Program-made: the position numbers and the translations under genes | Shown: piece by piece, positions 8,367 to 18,536 of the stretch | Layout: the number at the start of each line of letters is the position of its first letter | How positions within the stretch are numbered: position 1 is the stretch's first letter | Notes under the pieces: generated by a model | Databases searched by the model: none | What the model saw: the letters and a program-made list of their open reading frames with translations, nothing else | What the model was told of the DNA's origin: nothing | NCBI RefSeq assembly: GCF_010500865.1 | Contig: NZ_JAAAWN010000001.1 | Span: 1 to 64,000 of the forward strand | Origin: Alteromonas profundi | GTDB taxonomy: Bacteria > Pseudomonadota > Gammaproteobacteria > Enterobacterales > Alteromonadaceae | Length of the DNA stretch: 64,000 bases | Reading direction: 5' to 3'

Positions 8367-9242
8367 ATGAAATATGTTTATTATTTAGTTGTAATGCTAC
8401 TTTGTAGCCCTGTTTTTCGCGGGTGGGCGGAGTCTGCGCAGCCTAACACCGGCCAAATTGATATCGGCTCGCTTCAATTAGCGAAGCGCTATGAAGGCAA
8501 TATCAATGTGGCCGATTACTTGATAAGTGAAAAGCTTGATGGCATTCGTGCGCGTTGGACGGGGGCGCAACTGATTACCCGTAACGGTAATGTCATTCAC
8601 GCACCTCCTTGGTTTACTCAATATTGGCCCGAGGTTGTGTTGGACGGTGAGTTATGGACCCAGCGAGGGGATTTTGAAAATATCGCATCAATTGTATTAT
8701 CAGATAACCCAGATGGGCGGTGGCAGCAGGTAAAAATGATGGTGTTTGATATGCCTAAAGAAAGTATGCCTTTTGCTACACGAATGGAAAACCTTGCGGC
8801 TTTGCTTAGAAAAAACACAAGCGAGACCTTAGTCATAGTGCCGCAATTTAGGCTTCATTCACTATTGGCTCTGGAACAGAAAATAGATGCTATTACAGCA
8901 GCGGGCGGGGAGGGACTTATGTTGCATCACCGCAACGCGCTTTACAAGAGCGGGAGAAGCCAGCAGTTACTTAAGGCCAAACGTCATCAAGACGCTGAAG
9001 CAAAGGTGGTTGCTTATATCAAAGGCCAGGGTAGGTTCAGCGGTATGCTAGGATCTTTACTGCTAGAGATGCCAAACGGGGTTCGATTTAAAGTGGGAAG
9101 TGGCTTTACCCTTTTAGAACGTCAACACCCTCCGCCCATAGGTAGTTGGATAACCTACAAATATTTTGGTAAAACAAAAAAAGGCGTTCCACGTTTCGCC
9201 AGTTTCCTACATTCTCGGCCTAGAAAAGATCGACCTGAATAA
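8367..9242 (+). CDS. ligE: ATP-dependent DNA ligase with signal peptide (LigE/Lig E-type)
   Basis: A 291-residue minimal ATP-dependent ligase. The nucleotidyltransferase motif I is SEKLDGIRARW with the adenylated lysine at residue 57; DGELW (motif III) and GEGLMLHH (motif IV) follow, then KAKRHQDAEAKVV (motif V) and a short OB domain. The start is ATG 8367 after GGGGGGCGG; the upstream in-frame ATG at 8313 lies in repeat DNA. Residues 1-24 look like a signal peptide (hydrophobic core YYLVVMLLC, end near WAES), as reported for LigE proteins of Gram-negative bacteria, which are thought to act in the periplasm, for example on incoming DNA. It has no partner gene beside it; the neighbours are two aconitases. 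Confidence 0.85.
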   Translation: MKYVYYLVVMLLCSPVFRGWAESAQPNTGQIDIGSLQLAKRYEGNINVADYLISEKLDGIRARWTGAQLITRNGNVIHAPPWFTQYWPEVVLDGELWTQRGDFENIASIVLSDNPDGRWQQVKMMVFDMPKESMPFATRMENLAALLRKNTSETLVIVPQFRLHSLLALEQKIDAITAAGGEGLMLHHRNALYKSGRSQQLLKAKRHQDAEAKVVAYIKGQGRFSGMLGSLLLEMPNGVRFKVGSGFTLLERQHPPPIGSWITYKYFGKTKKGVPRFASFLHSRPRKDRPE

Positions 9243-9609
9243 TTATAGAGTATCAATCGTGATACCACGTTAATTGTCATAGAGGCGCATGGTTTCAAAG
9301 CGAAGATAATTGGTTTATCCAATAGTTTACAGTTACCCATCGGTGTGATTTATTTAAACCTTGTGATTGGTAAGCTAGCCACCACATTACTTTAGTGTCA
9401 TTTCTGTTTTTTGCGTTGTAGTGAAGTGAGGGAGTGCGAGTGCACTATTGCGTATACAAAATGGCGACTATAAACAAATAAAACAGGCTTAAAATGTAAA
9501 CTTGTTGGATGAATTACTATAATTAGCGTGATTTGTTCATTCTACCTTGCGCCCACAGGGTATCTAACCGCTCACTCCCCATGCGCAAGCTAACCAAGAG
9601 GAAGAGACT
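9243..9609. other. Intergenic region upstream of acnB
   Basis: 367 bases without a gene. A consensus -10 hexamer TATAAT stands at 9518-9523, with only a weak -35 candidate (TGTAAA, 9495-9500, 17-bp spacer), so this may be the acnB promoter with a leader of about 80 bases. No terminator for the ligase gene is obvious. Confidence 0.45.
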
Positions 9610-12222
9610 GTGTTACAAGACTATCGCAAACACGTTGAAGAACGTGCCGCCGAAGGGATCCCACCGAAGCCGCTAAATACTGAGCAAGTGGCTAGCTTAG
9701 TTGAGCTACTTAAAGATCCGCCTAAAGGCGAGGAAGAATTTCTTATTTCATTACTCTCAGAACGGGTTCCCCCAGGTGTAGATGAAGCCGCCTACGTAAA
9801 GGCTGGGTTTCTAAGCGCTATAGCCAAAGGTGAAGATAGCTGCGCGCTTATCTCAAAAGAAGATGCCATTAAGCTCCTCGGTAATATGCACGGTGGGTAT
9901 AATATTGCCACCCTAGTTGAATTACTCGATGACGAATCTTTAGCTCCGCTAGCGGCAAAAGAACTCAAGCATACCTTATTAATGTTTGATGCCTATCACG
10001 ATGTGGAAGAAAAGCACAAAGCTGGTAATAAATTCGCCACAGAGGTGATTACCTCTTGGGCTGAGGGAGAATGGTTTACTTCTCGCAAGTTAATGGACGA
10101 CAAAATAACCTATACGGTGTTTAAAGTTACTGGCGAAACCAATACTGATGATTTGTCCCCTGCGCCAGATGCATGGTCGCGGCCAGATATACCGCTGCAC
10201 GCACTTGCTGCCTACAAAATGCCCCGTGAGGGGCTAGATCCTGATGAGCCGGGTGTCAAAGGTCCAATGCGTCAAATTGACGAAGTAAAAAGTAAAGGCT
10301 ACCCGGTGGCCTTTGTTGGTGATGTAGTGGGAACCGGTTCTTCGAGAAAATCAGCTACCAACTCAGTGTTATGGTTTTTCGGTGAGGACCTTCCTGGGGT
10401 ACCAAACAAACGTAGCGGTGGCGTATGTATTGGCGGTAAAGTGGCGCCCATTTTCTTCAATACAATGGAGGACGCGGGTGCATTAGTGTTTGAAGCCGAT
10501 GTAGATAAGCTAAATATGGGCGATGTAATCGACATCTACCCGTTTGAAGGCAAAATCACTAACCACGAAACAGGCGAAGTATTGTCACAATACCAATATA
10601 AATCTAAGGTTATTCTTGATGAGGTACGCGCCGGCGGCCGAATTAATTTAATCATAGGCCGAGCCCTTACCGATAAAGCAAGGGAAACCCTAGGCTTAGG
10701 TGCTACCGACTTATTCCGTACCCCCGAGCAGCCAGAAGATACAGGTAAGGGCTTCTCTTTGGCGCAAAAAATGGTGGGTAAAGCATGTGGTGTAGAAGGT
10801 ATTCGCCCCGGTACCTATTGTGAGCCTAAGATGACCACAGTAGGTTCTCAAGATACCACAGGGCCTATGACCCGTGATGAATTAAAAGACCTCGCGTGTT
10901 TAGGTTTCACCGCCGATTTAACCATGCAGTCTTTTTGCCATACCGCCGCGTATCCAAAGCCGGTTGATATTGAAACCCAACACACCCTGCCAGACTTTAT
11001 TATGAATCGTGGCGGGGTTTCTCTACGCCCCGGTGATGGTATTATCCATAGTTGGTTAAACCGTATGCTTCTGCCAGATACGGTAGGTACAGGGGGCGAC
11101 TCACATACCCGCTTCCCGCTGGGCATTTCCTTCCCTGCAGGCTCTGGCCTAGTAGCTTTTGCTGCCGCCACAGGGGTAATGCCTTTAGATATGCCAGAGT
11201 CTATTTTGGTGCGCTTTAAAGGCGATATGCAGCCGGGTATTACGTTGCGAGATTTAGTTCACGCAATCCCACTTTATGGCATTAAGCAAGGCCTGTTGAC
11301 GGTGGAGAAAAAGGGTAAGAAAAACGCGTTTTCTGGCCGTATTCTTGAAATAGAAGGGCTGGAAAACCTTACGGTTGAGCAGGCGTTTGAATTATCAGAT
11401 GCCTCTGCTGAGCGTTCTGCCGCCGGTTGTACGATTAATCTGTCAGAAGAATCTATCGCCGAGTACCTAAGATCGAACATCACTATGTTGCGCTGGATGA
11501 TTAATGAAGGGTACGGCGACCCGCGCACCCTAGAGCGTAGAGCGCAAAAAATGGAAGAGTGGTTAGCTAACCCTCAGTTAATGCGCGCTGACGGCGATGC
11601 TGAATATGCTGAAGTCATTGAAATTGACCTTAACGATATTAAGGAGCCTATTGTTTGCTGCCCTAACGATCCTGACGATGCGAAAACATTGTCAGAGGTA
11701 GCGGGCGATAACGTTGATGAGGTATTTATTGGGTCGTGTATGACCAATATTGGCCACTTCCGGGCCGCCGGTAAGTTGCTTGAGCAATATAGTAAAACCT
11801 TGCCTACGCGTCTGTGGATGTCTCCGCCCACTAAGATGGATAAAGCTCAACTTATGGAAGAGGGGTATTACAACATATATGGGCGAGTGGGAGTGCGCAC
11901 CGAGATGCCTGGGTGTTCGCTTTGTATGGGTAACCAAGCACGGGTAGAGCCAGGCGCGACAGTGCTCTCCACCTCTACTCGAAACTTCCCTAATCGTTTA
12001 GGTGATGGCGCAAATGTCTATCTTACATCGGCTGAGTTAGCCGCGGTGGGCGCTATTGTTGGGCGTATTCCAACGCCAGAAGAATACATGCAATACGCCA
12101 GTAAAATTAACGCCATGTCGGACGAAGTCTTCCGTTACTTAAACTTCGATAAAATGCCCAGTTTCAAACAAGCTGAGGAAGAAGCAAAGGCGAATATCAT
12201 TCCAACGTTGAATGTTGCTTAA
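9610..12222 (+). CDS. acnB: Bifunctional aconitate hydratase 2 / 2-methylisocitrate dehydratase
   Basis: A 870-residue canonical AcnB that aligns along its whole length with the enterobacterial enzyme, from [16 protein letters not shown] onward. The three iron-sulphur ligands fall at Cys710, Cys769 and Cys772, the same numbers as in Escherichia coli AcnB. It interconverts citrate and isocitrate in the TCA cycle. The start is GTG 9610, preceded by AAGAGGAAGAGA. AcnB of enterobacteria also binds mRNA when it loses its cluster; whether this one does is unknown. It has its own terminator and is probably the main housekeeping aconitase, with the gene at 5118 as a second isoform. Confidence 0.97.
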   Translation: MLQDYRKHVEERAAEGIPPKPLNTEQVASLVELLKDPPKGEEEFLISLLSERVPPGVDEAAYVKAGFLSAIAKGEDSCALISKEDAIKLLGNMHGGYNIATLVELLDDESLAPLAAKELKHTLLMFDAYHDVEEKHKAGNKFATEVITSWAEGEWFTSRKLMDDKITYTVFKVTGETNTDDLSPAPDAWSRPDIPLHALAAYKMPREGLDPDEPGVKGPMRQIDEVKSKGYPVAFVGDVVGTGSSRKSATNSVLWFFGEDLPGVPNKRSGGVCIGGKVAPIFFNTMEDAGALVFEADVDKLNMGDVIDIYPFEGKITNHETGEVLSQYQYKSKVILDEVRAGGRINLIIGRALTDKARETLGLGATDLFRTPEQPEDTGKGFSLAQKMVGKACGVEGIRPGTYCEPKMTTVGSQDTTGPMTRDELKDLACLGFTADLTMQSFCHTAAYPKPVDIETQHTLPDFIMNRGGVSLRPGDGIIHSWLNRMLLPDTVGTGGDSHTRFPLGISFPAGSGLVAFAAATGVMPLDMPESILVRFKGDMQPGITLRDLVHAIPLYGIKQGLLTVEKKGKKNAFSGRILEIEGLENLTVEQAFELSDASAERSAAGCTINLSEESIAEYLRSNITMLRWMINEGYGDPRTLERRAQKMEEWLANPQLMRADGDAEYAEVIEIDLNDIKEPIVCCPNDPDDAKTLSEVAGDNVDEVFIGSCMTNIGHFRAAGKLLEQYSKTLPTRLWMSPPTKMDKAQLMEEGYYNIYGRVGVRTEMPGCSLCMGNQARVEPGATVLSTSTRNFPNRLGDGANVYLTSAELAAVGAIVGRIPTPEEYMQYASKINAMSDEVFRYLNFDKMPSFKQAEEEAKANIIPTLNVA

Positions 12223-12240
12223 CTTAGCGTATAAACTACC

Positions 12241-12273
12241 AAGCCGGACACTCGCTGAGTGTCCGGCTTTTTT
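12241..12273 (+). terminator. acnB terminator
   Basis: A 13-bp perfect stem AAGCCGGACACTC / GAGTGTCCGGCTT (12241-12253 and 12257-12269) with a 3-nt loop and T-run. Confidence 0.93.
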
Positions 12274-12293
12274 ATGGCCAAAAGGAACGTCTC

Positions 12294-12746
12294 ATGGGTA
12301 AATATTTATTGGTTATCGTAATGCTAATCGCAGGGGGTGGCTGTGCGCAGGCACAGGTAAATCAAGCGCAGCAGCTTAACGCTGTACAGTTTGATACTAT
12401 CACTGTGAGCATTGGTGGCGAAAAATATAAGGTAGAGTACGCAAAAACCTTCGAACAACGGGCCCGGGGGCTTATGTTCCGCAAAGAATTATGTGAAGAT
12501 TGCGGCATGCTTTTCAATTTCAATGCTTCGAAATATGCGGGCATTTGGATGAAAAACACTTTTATACCCTTAGATTTGGCATTTATCGACAGAAATGGCG
12601 TGATTACAGATATAAAACCTTTAACGCCGCACAGTTTAGAATCTGTGGGGTCGTCTAAAAAGGTACTTTACGCGCTAGAAATGAACCAAGGGTGGTTCGC
12701 CAAGCACAATATAGCTGTGGGCGACCAAATCGAAATAGACCGTTAA
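12294..12746 (+). CDS. DUF192 family exported protein
   Basis: A 150-residue protein with a hydrophobic signal (MGKYLLVIVMLIAGGGCAQAQ) and the DUF192 fold: RARGLMFRKEL, the central WMKNTFIPLDLAFID motif and the C-terminal VGDQIEI. Cys17 is preceded by Gly-Gly-Gly, which is a poor lipobox, so it is more likely a soluble periplasmic protein cut after AQA. The biochemical role of this family is not established. The gene starts 21 bases after the acnB terminator and precedes lysC by 72 bases. The start has the ribosome site AAAGGAACG. Confidence 0.85.
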   Translation: MGKYLLVIVMLIAGGGCAQAQVNQAQQLNAVQFDTITVSIGGEKYKVEYAKTFEQRARGLMFRKELCEDCGMLFNFNASKYAGIWMKNTFIPLDLAFIDRNGVITDIKPLTPHSLESVGSSKKVLYALEMNQGWFAKHNIAVGDQIEIDR

Positions 12747-12818
12747 TCTACATCTGGTGACGAAACCAAGGTGTAGTTAAACCAGTAACAAACTGGTGTT
12801 TACCTGGAGTTAAATAAA

Positions 12819-14168
12819 GTGACAAATGCCTTATCGATAGCTAAGTTCGGCGGTACCAGCGTTGCCAATTATGAAGTGATGCAAAACTGTGCGCGAATTG
12901 TTGCCGGTAATGAAAATACGCGCATAGTGGTAGTAAGTGCCTCAGCAGGGGTAACCAATCATTTGGTGAACCTAGCGCACACCCCTATGACGCAGCAACA
13001 AACAGAAGAAACCTGTCAGGCAATTGCCGATATTGAATATGCAATTTTGAACAAGCTTTCAGATAAAGACAGTGTTGCGCCTAAATTGCAGGATTTATTG
13101 AGCGAAGTTCGCGCCTTGGCTTTCCATGAAGAAATACTGCACCGCAATGATTTAAAAGATCAACTATTGTCAATGGGAGAGCGTATGTCATCGCTCATGT
13201 TCTCCAGTGTATTGGCAGAAACAGGTGTAAAAACCATAAATTTTGACGTGCGAAAGGTACTTCGTACTAATGGCGAGTTTGGCGAAGCCAGCCCACAAAT
13301 TGATGATATCGCAACGTTAGCTAAGCAGCTACTTGCCCCTGAAATCAAAGACGCCATTGTGGTTACACAAGGCTTTGTGGGAGCAGATGAGGAAGGGCGT
13401 ACAACAACATTAGGGCGCGGTGGTTCTGATTTCACAGCAGCCCTATTGGCAGAAGCCTTAGATGCTGATACGTGCGAAATTTGGACAGATGTTATCGGCG
13501 TTTATACTACCGACCCGCGTATTACCGATGCAGCGCGCCCGTTACCAGAGCTTAGCTTTGAAGAAGCCGCGGAAATGGCGACCTTTGGCGCCAAAGTGCT
13601 ACATCCTGCTACTATGGAGCCGGCGCTACGTAAAAATATCAAAGTATTTGTGGGGTCTAGCAAAGAGCCTGAGAAAGGCGGAACGTGGATAGTTCGAGAT
13701 TGCGAGCACGAGCCCCCTTACCGCGCTATTACCCGCCGTAAAGAGCAGGTAATGGTAACCGTTAAAACACCGAAAATGATGTATGCACAGGGCTTCCTAC
13801 AACAGGTTTTTGCCATTATCGCTAAGCATAAATTAAGCGTAGACTTAGTGACCACCTCAGAAATTTCTGTGTCATTCACCTTAGACAACCCGGCTAATTC
13901 GGTTGCGCAGCGGTTAAATAAAGAAACCATCGCAGAGCTTGAAACTATATGTGATGTTAAGGTTGAAAAAGGTTACGACTTGGTCACTGTGGTAGGTAAC
14001 AATATGCAAACCTCGATAGGTGTATCGAGTAAAATTTTAGCCGCAGTATCCGACTTTAATTTACGAATGATTTGCTTTGGCGCTAACCCACACAACCTGT
14101 CGTTTCTGGTCAATGAAACAAACAGTGATGAAGTGGTACGCAAACTTCACAAAGCGTTGTTTGAGTAG
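12819..14168 (+). CDS. lysC: Aspartate kinase III (lysine-sensitive type)
   Basis: A 449-residue aspartokinase collinear with enterobacterial LysC. The N-terminal KFGGTSVANYE binds ATP and aspartate, TTLGRGGSDFTAALLAEAL is the central kinase signature, and two ACT units form the C-terminal regulatory half (SVDLVTTSEISVSFTLD and LRMICFGANPHNLSFLV). It phosphorylates aspartate at the head of the lysine, threonine, methionine and diaminopimelate pathway and is expected to be inhibited by lysine. The start is GTG 12819 after CTGGAGTT. The 72-base gap before it is too short for a lysine riboswitch; it contains only a short ACCAGT/ACTGGT hairpin (12781-12797). Confidence 0.95.
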   Translation: MTNALSIAKFGGTSVANYEVMQNCARIVAGNENTRIVVVSASAGVTNHLVNLAHTPMTQQQTEETCQAIADIEYAILNKLSDKDSVAPKLQDLLSEVRALAFHEEILHRNDLKDQLLSMGERMSSLMFSSVLAETGVKTINFDVRKVLRTNGEFGEASPQIDDIATLAKQLLAPEIKDAIVVTQGFVGADEEGRTTTLGRGGSDFTAALLAEALDADTCEIWTDVIGVYTTDPRITDAARPLPELSFEEAAEMATFGAKVLHPATMEPALRKNIKVFVGSSKEPEKGGTWIVRDCEHEPPYRAITRRKEQVMVTVKTPKMMYAQGFLQQVFAIIAKHKLSVDLVTTSEISVSFTLDNPANSVAQRLNKETIAELETICDVKVEKGYDLVTVVGNNMQTSIGVSSKILAAVSDFNLRMICFGANPHNLSFLVNETNSDEVVRKLHKALFE

Positions 14169-14194
14169 CCTAAATAAGTAATAACGAATGAGAG

Positions 14195-14221
14195 AAAAAG
14201 GGCGCTTATAGCGCCCTTTTT
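14195..14221. terminator. Bidirectional terminator between lysC and the chemotaxis receptor gene
   Basis: AAAAGGGCGC / GCGCCCTTTT stem (14196-14205 and 14211-14220) with a 5-nt loop. A-run and T-run on both sides suit termination of both convergent genes. Confidence 0.88.
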
Positions 14222-14264
14222 AACAGAAGTTAGATGTTTCGTTTAATAGAACGAAAGCGTATCG

Positions 14265-16289
14265 CTAAACCTTAAACTGGCGAATAGATTGTTGTAATTC
14301 GTCAGCCAGTTTGGCCACCTCATGGCTCGAGTCTGCCGTTTGCTGGGCGCCTGTTGTGGTTTCTTCTGCAATACTCACAATAGTTTCCAGCTTTTCACTG
14401 ATTTCTTGGGAGACCGTATTTTGTTCCCTAGCAGATTGTTCGATTTGTGAGCTTACGTCATGAGCTTTGTGAACCGCATCGGAAATAATATCCAGCGCTT
14501 GGGTCGCTTTTTCAGTTTGCGCCACACAGGCATTGGTTTGCTCTTTACCTGCATTCATCACGGCTACAGCACGTTCAGCTCCTGCCTGTAATACTTCAAT
14601 CATGGCGTTAATTTCTTGTGTCGACTCTTGAGTACGACTTGCCAGTGTCCGCACTTCATCTGCCACTACTGCAAATCCTCTGCCTTGTTCGCCGGCACGG
14701 GCCGCTTCAATTGCAGCATTAAGTGCAAGTAAATTAGTTTGGTCGGCAACCCCTCGAATAACATCAAGAATACCGCCAATACTTGCGCTGTCTTGATGAA
14801 GTTTATTAATCACTTCTGCAGCATCCTCAACCTCGCGGGCTAAGACCTCGATGGTATTTTTATTTTCAAGTGAGATTTGGCGCACATTTTCCGCTTCGGC
14901 ATCGGCGTGGCGAATTTGACTTAGCGTGTCTTCAGCATTTTGTACCACAAGTTGCGATGTGGAGTGCATTTGCGTTGTAGCGGTAGCCACTTGCCCAATC
15001 TGCGATTTTTGATCTTGAATAGAGTGGGTGGTTTGTGCGGTAACCGCTGATGTCTCTTCAGAGGCCGCAGCGAGTTGCTCTGCACGTTCGTTAATTGCTG
15101 TAATCAGTGCTTTTAAACTACCGATAAGGTTGTTGCAGTTACGTGCCAATAAGCCAAATTCATCTTGTGCACTGTCATCAAGACGGTGAGTTAAATCGCC
15201 AGAAGCCGCTACGTTAAGCAATTGGTTCACGCGATGAAGGGGAATGGTAATAGCACGCACGGTAACATAACCAATACCTGCGGCCACAGCTATAGATATA
15301 AGTACCACAATAATCACAAAAGAGTTGCCGGTTGCTATGGCTGAGTTTACTTGCTCTTCAATATCAGCGGCTTTGCTATCAGCAAGGGAAAGTAGCTTCT
15401 CTAGCTCCACAATGCCTTGGGCAATATTGTCATCTGATGCATTAAGTGCTTGTTCTGCTTGGTTCTTATGCTCTAGTCGTTCAACATGCAATTGAACTAC
15501 GCCATCGTTTGCAGTAATTGCGTTAAGGGCATTGTTCACCAACTCATTAATTTCCTGCAAACTACCCGAGTCGTCTCTACCACCAGCAGCCTGCATCATA
15601 TCGCTTAGCAAAGTGGCTACTTTATCTACTACCAAATCCACTTCGTTGCCTAGGGTTTGCGAACGTACCAAGGTTTCAGTATTCACATATTCATACGAAG
15701 CGGTTAGCAGCGTAAGAAGGGAGGTTTCTAATTGCCCGCCAATGTCTGACGCACGGCGCAAATTCGCATCGTTTTGTACGGCCTCTAAATCTGAAAAGTC
15801 CAAGATGTAGGTTGAAGCGTCATCTGCACTGTCTTCGGCATCGCCCAGTTTATCATCTATTGCATTGCGTAAGTCCATGAATTGCTGGTGATTTGTATAC
15901 ATAGACTCGACATTTACCACATAGGCGTCATAGGCATCGCGTACACTATTTAGGGTTTTTTTGAGTTCCGGTTGGTCGGTTACAGCCTTAGCAAGCGTGC
16001 TAAACTCTTGCTCGAAGTTTTCCTGACTTTCTTTGAACGCCTGATGTTTGCTTTTTAGGCCGCTTAGGTTTTCTTCGATATATGACTCGAAGGTAAGACG
16101 CCCCATATTAAGAAAACTGGCTTTTAATGCGTTGCTTCCGGCTACGGTAGGCAAGGCAACATCGTTAACTTCTTCGGTGGCTGACCCTATAGAATTTAAG
16201 TTATAGAGCGACACTACACTTATGACAATCAGTAGCAAGCTGATTGCAACAAATCCCCCGATTACGCGAGTGGCTACAGTAATCTTCAT
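14265..16289 (-). CDS. Methyl-accepting chemotaxis protein
   Basis: A 674-residue transmembrane receptor. Membrane segment 1 is residues about 8-30; a long, almost all-helical periplasmic domain follows (about 35-325); segment 2 is about 326-347 ([20 protein letters not shown]); a HAMP linker ([17 protein letters not shown]) and the cytoplasmic signalling coiled coil follow. The hairpin tip reads [32 protein letters not shown] in pieces, the universally conserved CheA/CheW contact. There is no C-terminal CheR-tethering pentapeptide. The ligand is unknown. No other chemotaxis genes are near; it is an orphan receptor expected to feed a distant Che array. Confidence 0.95.
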   Translation of the reverse strand: MKITVATRVIGGFVAISLLLIVISVVSLYNLNSIGSATEEVNDVALPTVAGSNALKASFLNMGRLTFESYIEENLSGLKSKHQAFKESQENFEQEFSTLAKAVTDQPELKKTLNSVRDAYDAYVVNVESMYTNHQQFMDLRNAIDDKLGDAEDSADDASTYILDFSDLEAVQNDANLRRASDIGGQLETSLLTLLTASYEYVNTETLVRSQTLGNEVDLVVDKVATLLSDMMQAAGGRDDSGSLQEINELVNNALNAITANDGVVQLHVERLEHKNQAEQALNASDDNIAQGIVELEKLLSLADSKAADIEEQVNSAIATGNSFVIIVVLISIAVAAGIGYVTVRAITIPLHRVNQLLNVAASGDLTHRLDDSAQDEFGLLARNCNNLIGSLKALITAINERAEQLAAASEETSAVTAQTTHSIQDQKSQIGQVATATTQMHSTSQLVVQNAEDTLSQIRHADAEAENVRQISLENKNTIEVLAREVEDAAEVINKLHQDSASIGGILDVIRGVADQTNLLALNAAIEAARAGEQGRGFAVVADEVRTLASRTQESTQEINAMIEVLQAGAERAVAVMNAGKEQTNACVAQTEKATQALDIISDAVHKAHDVSSQIEQSAREQNTVSQEISEKLETIVSIAEETTTGAQQTADSSHEVAKLADELQQSIRQFKV

Positions 16290-16479
16290 CGGAACTCCTA
16301 GACTGATGCTTTTTAATTTTTATACAAGACGATATTACCTTGCAATAAAGGTTAAATATACCTCTTAATCCCGTTTGCTATATACTTTGGACGTAAAAAA
16401 GTAACTTAACCTTTACCACTCTTTACTATCGGCAGCGAATGGTATTTGTTTACCAAAAAAGAGTAATTATGTTGCTGAC

Positions 16480-16505
16480 ACTAAAATAAACCGCCACTAA
16501 GCGGT
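16480..16505 (-). terminator. Probable terminator at the end of apaH
   Basis: On the reverse strand, ACCGC-TTAGTG-GCGGT (16490-16505) overlaps the apaH stop codon and is followed by TTTATTTTAG. The stem is only 5 bp, so this is tentative, but it ends the lptD-surA-pdxA-rsmA-apaG-apaH run. Confidence 0.5.
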
Positions 16506-17312
16506 AACTTGAATTAAACGGTGCTCTTCTATATATAGCATTGTCAGCGCTTGCCCCCAAACATAGCCAGTATCCAGGCCGATAAAATGCGCGCTATGGG
16601 TGTCGCCATTAAGCGCAGCCCAATGGCCAAAAAGTACCTTTTCGCTAGGCGCAAGTTGTTTATTTGGAAGCTCAAACCAAGGCAGTAGCCCTTTTGGGGC
16701 TTGGGATGGGTGGGTCTTTGTATCAAACTCAAGCTGCGCATTTTTATCCACAAATCGCATGCGTGTACAGGCGTTAATAATAAAACGTAGCCGGGCCACA
16801 CCCGATAATGATTTTTTCCACGATTTAGGGGAATTACCGTACATAACTTCTAATAGTTGCGTGTAGTTCGGTTGTTTTAAATAGTAACTTACTTCCTCGC
16901 TTAAGCTTAACAACTGTTGCGTGGACCAAGCAGGGTAAAGGCCCGCATGCACAATAGTATGCTCTGGGCTAACACGAAGTGCTAACGGGAATTGGCGTAA
17001 CCAATCTGCTAGTTCGCGTTTGTCGGGGGCCTCTAACAACGGTTGAAGGTTATCCGCCTTCTTTGCCTTGCGTATACCATTCATGGTGGCGAGAAGGTGT
17101 AAATCATGATTACCCAGCACGCTTGAAAAGCTATCGCCCAGCGACTTTAGGTAGCGTAATGTACCAAGCGAGTCTTCGCCCCGCGCTACAAGATCGCCAA
17201 CCGCGTAAAGTTTGTCATTTTTCGGGTCGAATTCCACTTTGTTTAATAAGCGCTGAAGGCCTTGGTAGCAGCCTTGAATATCGCCAATAACGAAGGTTCT
17301 TTGCAATGACAT
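16497..17312 (-). CDS. apaH: Symmetrical bis(5'-nucleosyl)-tetraphosphatase
   Basis: A 271-residue calcineurin-like phosphoesterase. GDIQGCYQGL (residues 8-17), GDLVARGEDS and GNHDLHL are the metal-binding signatures. It splits Ap4A symmetrically into two ADP and also removes Np4 caps from RNA. It is the last gene of the reverse-strand run that begins with lptD; apaG lies 11 bases upstream. Length is normal for the family. Confidence 0.95.
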   Translation of the reverse strand: MSLQRTFVIGDIQGCYQGLQRLLNKVEFDPKNDKLYAVGDLVARGEDSLGTLRYLKSLGDSFSSVLGNHDLHLLATMNGIRKAKKADNLQPLLEAPDKRELADWLRQFPLALRVSPEHTIVHAGLYPAWSTQQLLSLSEEVSYYLKQPNYTQLLEVMYGNSPKSWKKSLSGVARLRFIINACTRMRFVDKNAQLEFDTKTHPSQAPKGLLPWFELPNKQLAPSEKVLFGHWAALNGDTHSAHFIGLDTGYVWGQALTMLYIEEHRLIQVTA

Positions 17313-17323
17313 AAATAACCTAA

Positions 17324-17698
17324 CTAATGAATAACGTTGCGTACGGCTAGGCGAAAAGCCTCGATAGGCACGCGGAAGCGTTCACCGTTTTCGTGCTCCA
17401 TTTCGTAATAGCCTTGCATACTGCCTACAGGCGTATCGATAACTGCACCACTTGTGTACTCAAAGGTTTCACCTGGGCCTAAGATAGGTTGCTTACCCAC
17501 CACGCCAGCCCCTTGCACTTCAGCAGCTTTGCCATTGGCATCAGTAATTCGCCAATAACGGTTAATTAGCTGCACCGTACTTTCACTGTGGTTAACTATA
17601 CTAATATGATAAGCAAAGGCAAATTGGGTAGCGTCGGATGGAAGATGTTCAGGTAGGTGACGGGTTTTCACCCGCACCTCAATATTACAATCGCTCAT
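17324..17698 (-). CDS. apaG: ApaG domain protein
   Basis: A 124-residue ApaG with the immunoglobulin-like fold: FAYHISIVNHSESTVQLINRYW, the GVVGKQPILGPGE segment and the GSMQGYYEME motif. ApaG is linked genetically to Co2+/Mg2+ resistance, but its biochemical role is unsettled. It sits between rsmA and apaH, the usual order, with 10-11-base gaps, so it is co-transcribed. Confidence 0.95.
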   Translation of the reverse strand: MSDCNIEVRVKTRHLPEHLPSDATQFAFAYHISIVNHSESTVQLINRYWRITDANGKAAEVQGAGVVGKQPILGPGETFEYTSGAVIDTPVGSMQGYYEMEHENGERFRVPIEAFRLAVRNVIH

Positions 17699-17708
17699 GG
17701 TAGTAGCC

Positions 17709-18536
17709 TTATGACTCGTCAGAGTTCTCTAGGGCGCTTACTGCGTTGGCAAGAGTCGCGAAATCTTTTAAAGAAAGTACCTCAGCCCGTGACGTAGGAT
17801 CAAGCCCTAATTCACTTATTTGGGTTTCATTCAAACAATCTTTTAATGAATTGCGAATAGTTTTACGGCGCTGGTTAAATGCTTGTGCGCACACGCGCTC
17901 AAGGGTATTTAACGAGATGACGTCCACCGGTGCAGTGGCATGGGGAACCAAACGAACCACTGCAGAATCCACTTTCGGAGGTGGCTTAAACGCACCAGGC
18001 GGAACGTTCAATACCGGTATAACATGGCAATAATACTGCGCCATAACCGATAGTCTGCCATAGCTTTTCGAACCTGGCCCTGCCGCTAAACGATTTACCA
18101 CTTCTTTTTGCAACATAAAGTGCATGTCTTCAATGCTAGCGGCGTGGTCAAACAGGTGGAACATAAGCGGCGTAGAGATGTTGTATGGAAGGTTACCAAA
18201 CACTCTCAGCTTAGTTTCAGGCGCCGACATCGACTTTAATAACGCGGTAAAATCTAACGTCATAGCATCTTGCTCTATAACATTAAGTTTTGTGCCGTTA
18301 AAAGGATGATGACGTAATCGTTTCGCAAGGTCTCGGTCTAACTCAATAACAGTAAGTGCATCAACTTCATCACATACTGGATCGGTCAGTGCCCCTAAAC
18401 CCGGCCCTATTTCTACTAAATTTTGTCCGCTTTGTGGGTTAATTGCTGAAACGATTTTTCCAATAACATAATCGTCGTGCAAAAAGTTTTGCCCAAAGCG
18501 CTTTCTGGCCGTATGGCCTAAATGTGTTTTACTCAT
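17709..18536 (-). CDS. rsmA: 16S rRNA dimethyladenosine transferase
   Basis: A 275-residue RsmA/KsgA that dimethylates the two adjacent adenosines of helix 45 in 16S rRNA during small-subunit assembly. [10 protein letters not shown] opens the protein, [11 protein letters not shown] (about 42-52) binds S-adenosylmethionine and NLPYNIS (about 114-120) is the catalytic motif. The ATGA overlap with the end of pdxA indicates translational coupling. Confidence 0.97.
   Translation of the reverse strand: MSKTHLGHTARKRFGQNFLHDDYVIGKIVSAINPQSGQNLVEIGPGLGALTDPVCDEVDALTVIELDRDLAKRLRHHPFNGTKLNVIEQDAMTLDFTALLKSMSAPETKLRVFGNLPYNISTPLMFHLFDHAASIEDMHFMLQKEVVNRLAAGPGSKSYGRLSVMAQYYCHVIPVLNVPPGAFKPPPKVDSAVVRLVPHATAPVDVISLNTLERVCAQAFNQRRKTIRNSLKDCLNETQISELGLDPTSRAEVLSLKDFATLANAVSALENSDES

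Noticed and set aside
12747..12818. Lysine riboswitch in front of lysC
   Set aside because: The gap is only 72 bases, far shorter than the roughly 170-base element, and only a small hairpin is present.
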